Shown piece after piece: positions 59,240 through 64,000 of a DNA stretch of 64,000 bases. Position numbers and translations under genes: made by a program. The number at the start of each line of letters is the position of its first letter. The stretch's first letter is position 1. The stretch comes from Macrotis lagotis (lineage: Eukaryota > Chordata > Mammalia > Peramelemorphia > Peramelidae), in the NCBI RefSeq assembly GCF_037893015.1, contig NC_133666.1, positions 621,717,156 through 621,781,155 on the forward strand, read 5' to 3'. Under the pieces are notes generated by a model that was not told the origin of the DNA, searched no databases, and was given only the letters and a program-made list of their open reading frames with translations.

Positions 59240-59550
59240 AACATTGTAACTAGGAACAATTTTCAAAAATTTAACAACTCCAGATTAATATTATGGACAA
59301 CCAAGATTCCAGAGGACTAATGATAAAGTATGCCACTTATTTCTGACAGAAGCAGAGAAAGGCATATATGTTTGGATATGGTCAGTGTGGACATTTATTT
59401 CACTTGATGATGAATATTTGTTATGAAGATTTCCTTTTTCTTCTCTCCTCCCCAAATTGGGGTAACAGAAAGTGGGTAGGAGAGAATTTGTGCATGTGTG
59501 AATTTAATAAAAAGTTTTATATTGAAATAAAGAAAAAATTATTTTTCTGG
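59240..59550 (+). mobile_element. LINE 3' UTR fragment with polyadenylation-like end
   Basis: This contains GATTCCAGAGGACTAATGAT, TTTGGATATGGTCAGTGTGG and an AATAAA-rich end, the same tail type as at 23.3 kb. No coding sequence is preserved. Confidence 0.5.
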
Positions 59551-60367
59551 TTCTAATTATATTACTTTATATTACTTCATATGTCTTTGAATGCTTATCT
59601 GAATTCTTTATATTCATGGTAACTTGAAGCATAGTAATATAAGCTCCTTATGTTCATTCCCCATTGTTTGGTCATTCTCTAACTGATAAGCACAGTGCTC
59701 TGTTTCCAGTTCTGCAAAATGTCTATGGGACATTAACCAGTCCAATGAGATCTCTGAATCAAAGGTTTGAATACTGGACTCCACGACCTCTAGATGCTCT
59801 TCCAGATCTAAATCTAAAGCTATGACATTTTGTCCTTTTTAAAAGCAGAATTCTTAATTGTTTTCCTGAATGGCTTGATTGGTTCATAGTTACACCAACA
59901 GTGTTCCTATCCTTCTGCAGATTCTCTAACATTGACTATTATCAAATCTGTCCCTGACAGTATTTTTACAGGACTGAAACACCCTATCCTGTGGCAGGGC
60001 TCTCAGTTCCAGAATTCATCTTTCTTCCTTATCTCTCCTTCTCCAATGCTCAAACTCAATGAATGAGTGCCAGAAACCTTCTCAAGAGTGAAAAACAGAA
60101 GAAAATCAAAGATTTGGTCATCTGAATTCCCATATACATTTCTGAGTCTTCTGTGGTGGCTCACTGATCTATTTTCTTCTATCAGACTTTGGGAGAGGAA
60201 AGACACTTGCTACATTTTCAACTTATATAGATAACCCCTCCTTCAAATGCTACATAGACTATATACATTGTTATTATAGCTTTAAGGGGTAAATAGAACT
60301 CAAAGAAAATGAGAGAGGAAAAAAGTTTGTGCTGAAAGTTTAAAGAGTCATTTAAGAAAATTGTGTA

Positions 60368-60533
60368 GGGGTGGCTAGATGGCATAGTGGATAAAACACC
60401 AGCCTTGGAATCAGGAGTACCTGGGTTCAAATCTGTTCTCAGACACTTAATAATTACTTAGCTGTGTGGCCTTGGGCAAGCCACTGTTTGCCTTGCAAAA
60501 AAAAAAAAACCCTAAAAAAAACTAAAAAAAAAA
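60368..60533 (+). mobile_element. WSINE1-type SINE
   Basis: Plus-strand copy with a long A-rich tail. Perfect 14 bp TSD AAGAAAATTGTGTA at 60354-60367 and 60534-60547. Confidence 0.95.
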
Positions 60534-61029
60534 AAGAAAATTGTGTAATGTGAAATACATTTCCCCAGTGAAGTACATTTCCCCATGGGGTCAGTGAAAG
60601 GGATGTGTTTAACTTGTGATCAGTGATGATTTATGAAGAAGGCAAAGGAAGAAAAGTGATGTAAACTTCCTCCTCAGAGCTATTGTTATCTGTTATAATG
60701 AAACTTTAGAAGGTAAATTCCACTGAAAGATTGTTCTGAGAGTTTTGAAGTGACATTTGAGAAATATCTCAAAATGAAGTGCTTCTCCCTATGGAATCAG
60801 GAAGAAAAGGCTATGTTTTAATCTGCGTTCAGTGAGGTTCTACTTCATAAGCTATAGAGACAGATTGTTAAGAGAGCGTGGGAGAAACTGAAGAGATTGA
60901 TTCCTGTTGTAGTTGGGGTGCTTCTGTCTTCAAGAGAAAAGAAATGTCAAGATCATTTCTCAGGAAGACATTTTCAACTTTATCTTACAAAAAAGGATTC
61001 TGAAAAGAAATTTTATGTGATAACTATAT

Positions 61030-61255
61030 TAGAGGCAACTGGTGACTTAGGGGAGAAAAGAACTCAGGAAGACCTGAGTTCAAATCCAGCCTTAGACATA
61101 CACTCCTTAGTTGTATGTCCTGAGCATGTCACTTAACCTCTGATGACTGACAAAATGGATCCCTGGAGCCACTGGGAAAAAAACATGGCAGATCATTCCA
61201 ATATCTTTGCATGAAGGTAGGACACATCAAAATTTCTGAATAACAACAAAAATGA
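61030..61255 (+). mobile_element. RTE-tailed tRNA-headed SINE
   Basis: GACCTGAGTTCAAATCCAGC, the core with CATGTCACTTAACCTC, then a tail (GGCAGATCATTCCAATATCT) ending in AACAACAAAAATG. Confidence 0.72.
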
Positions 61256-61408
61256 TGAAAAACTGAATATTGTAAAATAAGTTTCTACAAGTGAAGAGAA
61301 GTCTATTGATATTATATTGAGGGCTTGAAGACACTGAATATATCATTGGTCATAATCAAAATATTGTAAATAGTAATATGTCTTGTTTATTATTGATTCC
61401 ATTTGTTG

Positions 61409-61430
61409 AATATATATATATATATATTTA
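61409..61430. repeat. Short (TA)n tract
   Basis: About 10 TA units. Confidence 0.85.
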
Positions 61431-61676
61431 GTAAGTTTAATATTTAACTGTAGATAAATAAGAGTAATTACTATTGGAGGAGGAAGTTTCTTCATTTCAT
61501 TAAATAGTTAACATTTGATGAGCTAGAGTGGGGGTTTAATTAATTAATGAAAAATATTGTATTTATTAATGAGAAATAACATATCACAACATTCCTCAAG
61601 ATCATTATAGAGCTTGGGAAGATAAAATTAAATAAAAAGGAATGAATCAAATGGCAGGTTAAGATTCAATGACATA

Positions 61677-61804
61677 CAATGTACAACATGGAAACAATGT
61701 AAAGACTGACAAATTGCTTTCTGTGGAGGGTGGGGGGAGGGAAATAAGATTGGGGAGAAATTGTAAAACTCAAAATAAATAAAATCTTTAATTAAAAATA
61801 AAAA
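61677..61804 (+). mobile_element. Very short L1 3' UTR insertion
   Basis: Only about 128 bp of L1 3' UTR with A-tail is present (ACATGGAAACAATGTAAAGA, then a G-rich run, then AATAAAATC). It is flanked by ATTCAATGACATA (61664-61676) and ATTCAATGATATA (61805-61817). Confidence 0.85.
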
Positions 61805-62023
61805 ATTCAATGATATATAAAATGAAATATAGTAAGACTCTAGATCCAGAAATGTCATCTATCTCTCAACTTGTTGTATGTGGGGTGGCATATTATTACA
61901 ACTCAATATATAGGTAAATATACATATATGAATATACACAGTACACATTCATACACACATGTGCATATACATATTTTATCACAGAAAGGAGGGCTATACA
62001 TGTTTTATATATGTGTGTATATG

Positions 62024-62025
<2 letters not shown>

Positions 62026-62064
<39 letters not shown>
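62026..62064. repeat. (TA)n microsatellite
   Basis: About 19 TA units, preceded by TG/TA-mixed sequence from about 61965. Confidence 0.95.
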
Positions 62065-62066
<2 letters not shown>

Positions 62067-62284
62067 CACAGAGACTATCACTTTCTGTAAATTTGTATTT
62101 CACAATTCAACTTTAGGTAAACAATGCTGAAATAAATCTACATTAAAAAAACTGTGTTAAGTTTACTTCTCTCTTCAGTTAAATTCATAGTCAGCCCCCC
62201 TCAAAAAAAAACCCTACCGAAGTATGGGGAGGCTGCCACCTCCACCCCAGCCAGATTGGGAGCTTACTTAAAGAGGACTAATAA

Positions 62285-62790
62285 TATTGTGAAGTTACTG
62301 TCTTAACCTGAGTGTAAATTGGATTTAAGTAAGGCAGAATTACACAAAGTCTTACTCTCTTTCCCAAAGTCATTGAAGTTCAGTTATAAGACAAAAGTCA
62401 AGGTGACTGGAGATGGCCAGGATGCTGGGGATAACTGGTTATCTTTGATGTCTGACCAAGCTTTAAGTGCTTCACAGTGCCTGCTTCTTGGCTATTGGAA
62501 CAAATTGTTCTTATCTGCCTAGTCAGCCAGGGGAAGTCTTCTTCTGCTTGGACTAGATTTCCCCCTATCTCTGACGAATTTGAGGCCTGTTGGTTACCCT
62601 CAACCTAGTCTAATTCGTCGTCTGTGGTCACCATGCATGCTACAGCTACAGCTTCTTGGAGCCATAGGTAGGAACTGGATGGCAGATAAACTGCAAAAGC
62701 AGATAAGTGGTCCTGAAAAGGACTCAGTAAGCCCTCCCACCAGAGGTGCTAATCCTCTCTGAACACTCCTGCAGAGGCATCATGCAAATT
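62285..62790 (-). mobile_element. Diverged core-SINE and attached repeat
   Basis: 62285-62440 is an inverted core-SINE body (AAGGTGACTGGAGATGGCC at its right end). 62440-62790 continues in a repeat-like segment with no open gene. Its family is unknown to me. Confidence 0.45.
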
Positions 62791-62799
62791 ATATCTGAG

Positions 62800-63162
62800 T
62801 GCAAAATATATAGAACTAAAAGGAAGTTAATCTCAGAGCAAAGGTCCTGGGGTGGGATAGGGTGGGGTGGGGAACCTTTGCTAGAATTACACTAGCAAAG
62901 GTTTTTTGCTGAAGAAGAGACTTGAGCTGAATCTTAAAGGAAGCTAATTGTCAGAGATGAGGAGGTAGAACATTTTAGGAATGGTAATCAGCCAGTCTAA
63001 ATGCAAGGAATTCATAGCTGTGAGGAAAAGCAAGTATACTGGTTTAGGTGGATTGTGAAACACCTGGAGAGAAGTAAAATGGTAGAAGACGATTATAAAA
63101 GCCAGAAGGAGCTAGACTGTAATGCTTTATCTTATTTCCCCATGTATAAGATGTAACCTTTC
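62800..63162. other. Old amniote interspersed repeat, family unresolved
   Basis: GACTTGAGCTGAATCTTAAA, then CAGAGATGAGGAGGTAGAAC and ATTTTAGGAATGG follow the order of a widespread old mammalian repeat. No gene. Confidence 0.45.
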
Positions 63163-64000
63163 TTAGGTGAACTCACCACCAACAGGGAGGAAATTAAAGT
63201 AATAACTTGTAATTATTTTGTCCAACTCTATGCCAATAAATTTGACAATCTAAATGAAATGGACAAATACTTACAAAAATATAAATTGCCCAGATTAAAT
63301 GAAGAGGAGATTAAATACCTAAACAACCCTATCTCAGTAAAAAGAAATTCAACAAATCATCATTGAACTCCCTCAGAAAAACTCTCCAGGGCCTGATGGA
63401 TTCACAAGTGAATTCTACCAAACATTTAAGGAACAACTGGTTCCAATTCCATATAAATTCTTTGGAAAAATAGGAAAAGATGGAACTCTGCCTAATTCTT
63501 TCTATGATACCAATATGGTGCTGATACCTAAACCAGGAAGAGTTAAAACAGAGAAAGAAAATTATAGACTTATCTCCCTGTTCAAAATAGATGCAAAAAA
63601 TCTTAAATCAAATCTTAACAAAATGATTACAACAATTTATCACTAGGATAATACATCATGACTAAGTAGGAATTATCCCCGTAATGCAGGGTTGGTTCAA
63701 TATTAGGAAAACTGTTAGTATAATTAATTATATCAACAACAAACCTATCAGAAATTATATGATTATATCAATAGATGCTGAAAAAGCTTTTGACAAAATA
63801 CAGCACTCATTCCTACTAAAAACACCAGAGTGTAGGAATGAATGGACTGTTCCTTAGAATAATAAGCAGTACCTACCTGAAACCCAACAAGCATTATATT
63901 CAATGGGGAGAGGCTAGAGGCATTCCCAACAACATCAGGGATGAAACAAGGATGCCCATTATCACCACTACTATTTAATATCGTATTAGAAATGTTAGCT
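63163..64000 (+). mobile_element. 5'-truncated L1, RT region, running off the window
   Basis: From about 63163 the plus strand matches the ORF2 of the L1 at 53.5 kb, starting at the GELTTN-like segment and continuing through [39 protein letters not shown], [24 protein letters not shown] and [21 protein letters not shown] few frameshifts are visible (near 63345, 63600 and 63825). The element continues beyond the right edge. Confidence 0.9.

Overview
This window is repeat-dominated, AT-rich mammalian nuclear DNA, almost certainly from a marsupial. The main signature is about two dozen copies of a ~150 bp tRNA-headed, A-tailed SINE of the marsupial WSINE1/WALLSI type, together with RTE-tailed SINEs, a second marsupial core-SINE family, MIR, L2, RTE and several generations of L1. 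Abundant young copies with perfect target-site duplications (TSDs) favour an Australian marsupial, possibly a dasyurid. That placement is inference.

Only one host protein-coding segment could be recognised: the first coding exon of SPATC1 (speriolin, a sperm centriole protein), on the minus strand at 18874-19084, with a start codon, an N-terminal coiled coil and a consensus splice donor. No later SPATC1 exon was seen between it and the left edge, so intron 1 appears to exceed 18.8 kb. A stretch of about 2 kb around the exon (18.5-20.5 kb) is nearly repeat-free. I see no bacterial-type genes, CRISPR array or functional RNA gene; the only RNA-gene sequence is a U6 snRNA retropseudogene at 38.4 kb.

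Layout. 0-18.8 kb: presumptive SPATC1 intron 1 and flank, holding MIR, WSINE1-type SINEs, an L1 3' fragment, two decayed Ty3/Gypsy integrase fragments (4.2-5.4 and 9.6-10.1 kb), a decayed L1-type ORF1 (5.8-7.0 kb) and an L2 (15.6-17.0 kb). 18.9-19.1 kb: SPATC1 exon. 20.5-27.7 kb: SINEs, LINE 3' ends, an ORF1-like remnant and a possible LTR. 27.7-35.7 kb: a nested pile containing a split HAL1-like element (+), an RTE LINE (-), a second HAL1-like element (-) and several SINEs. 35.7-39.2 kb: mostly unremarkable, with the U6 pseudogene. 39.3-48.7 kb: an old L1 (-) split by a HAL1-like insertion (+) that is itself a chimera containing an ATATGAT satellite. 48.7-50.5 kb: young SINEs. 50.47-57.30 kb: a nearly full-length L1 (-) with a perfect 13 bp TSD, an uninterrupted 356-codon ORF1 and a broken ORF2. 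57.3-63.1 kb: L1 tails, SINEs and microsatellites. 63.16-64.0 kb: the start of another L1 ORF2 that runs off the window.

How the parts relate. The L1 supplies reverse transcriptase and endonuclease. The HAL1-like elements keep L1 ORF1, the inter-ORF spacer, an L1-like 3' tail and an L1-like 5' AAGATGG box but lack ORF2, so they look like trans-mobilised L1 derivatives. At least two copies share the same ORF2-deletion junction, which points to a propagating non-autonomous subfamily. The A-tailed SINEs look L1-mobilised, whereas the RTE-tailed SINEs would depend on RTE. The family names come from recognition, not from a database search.
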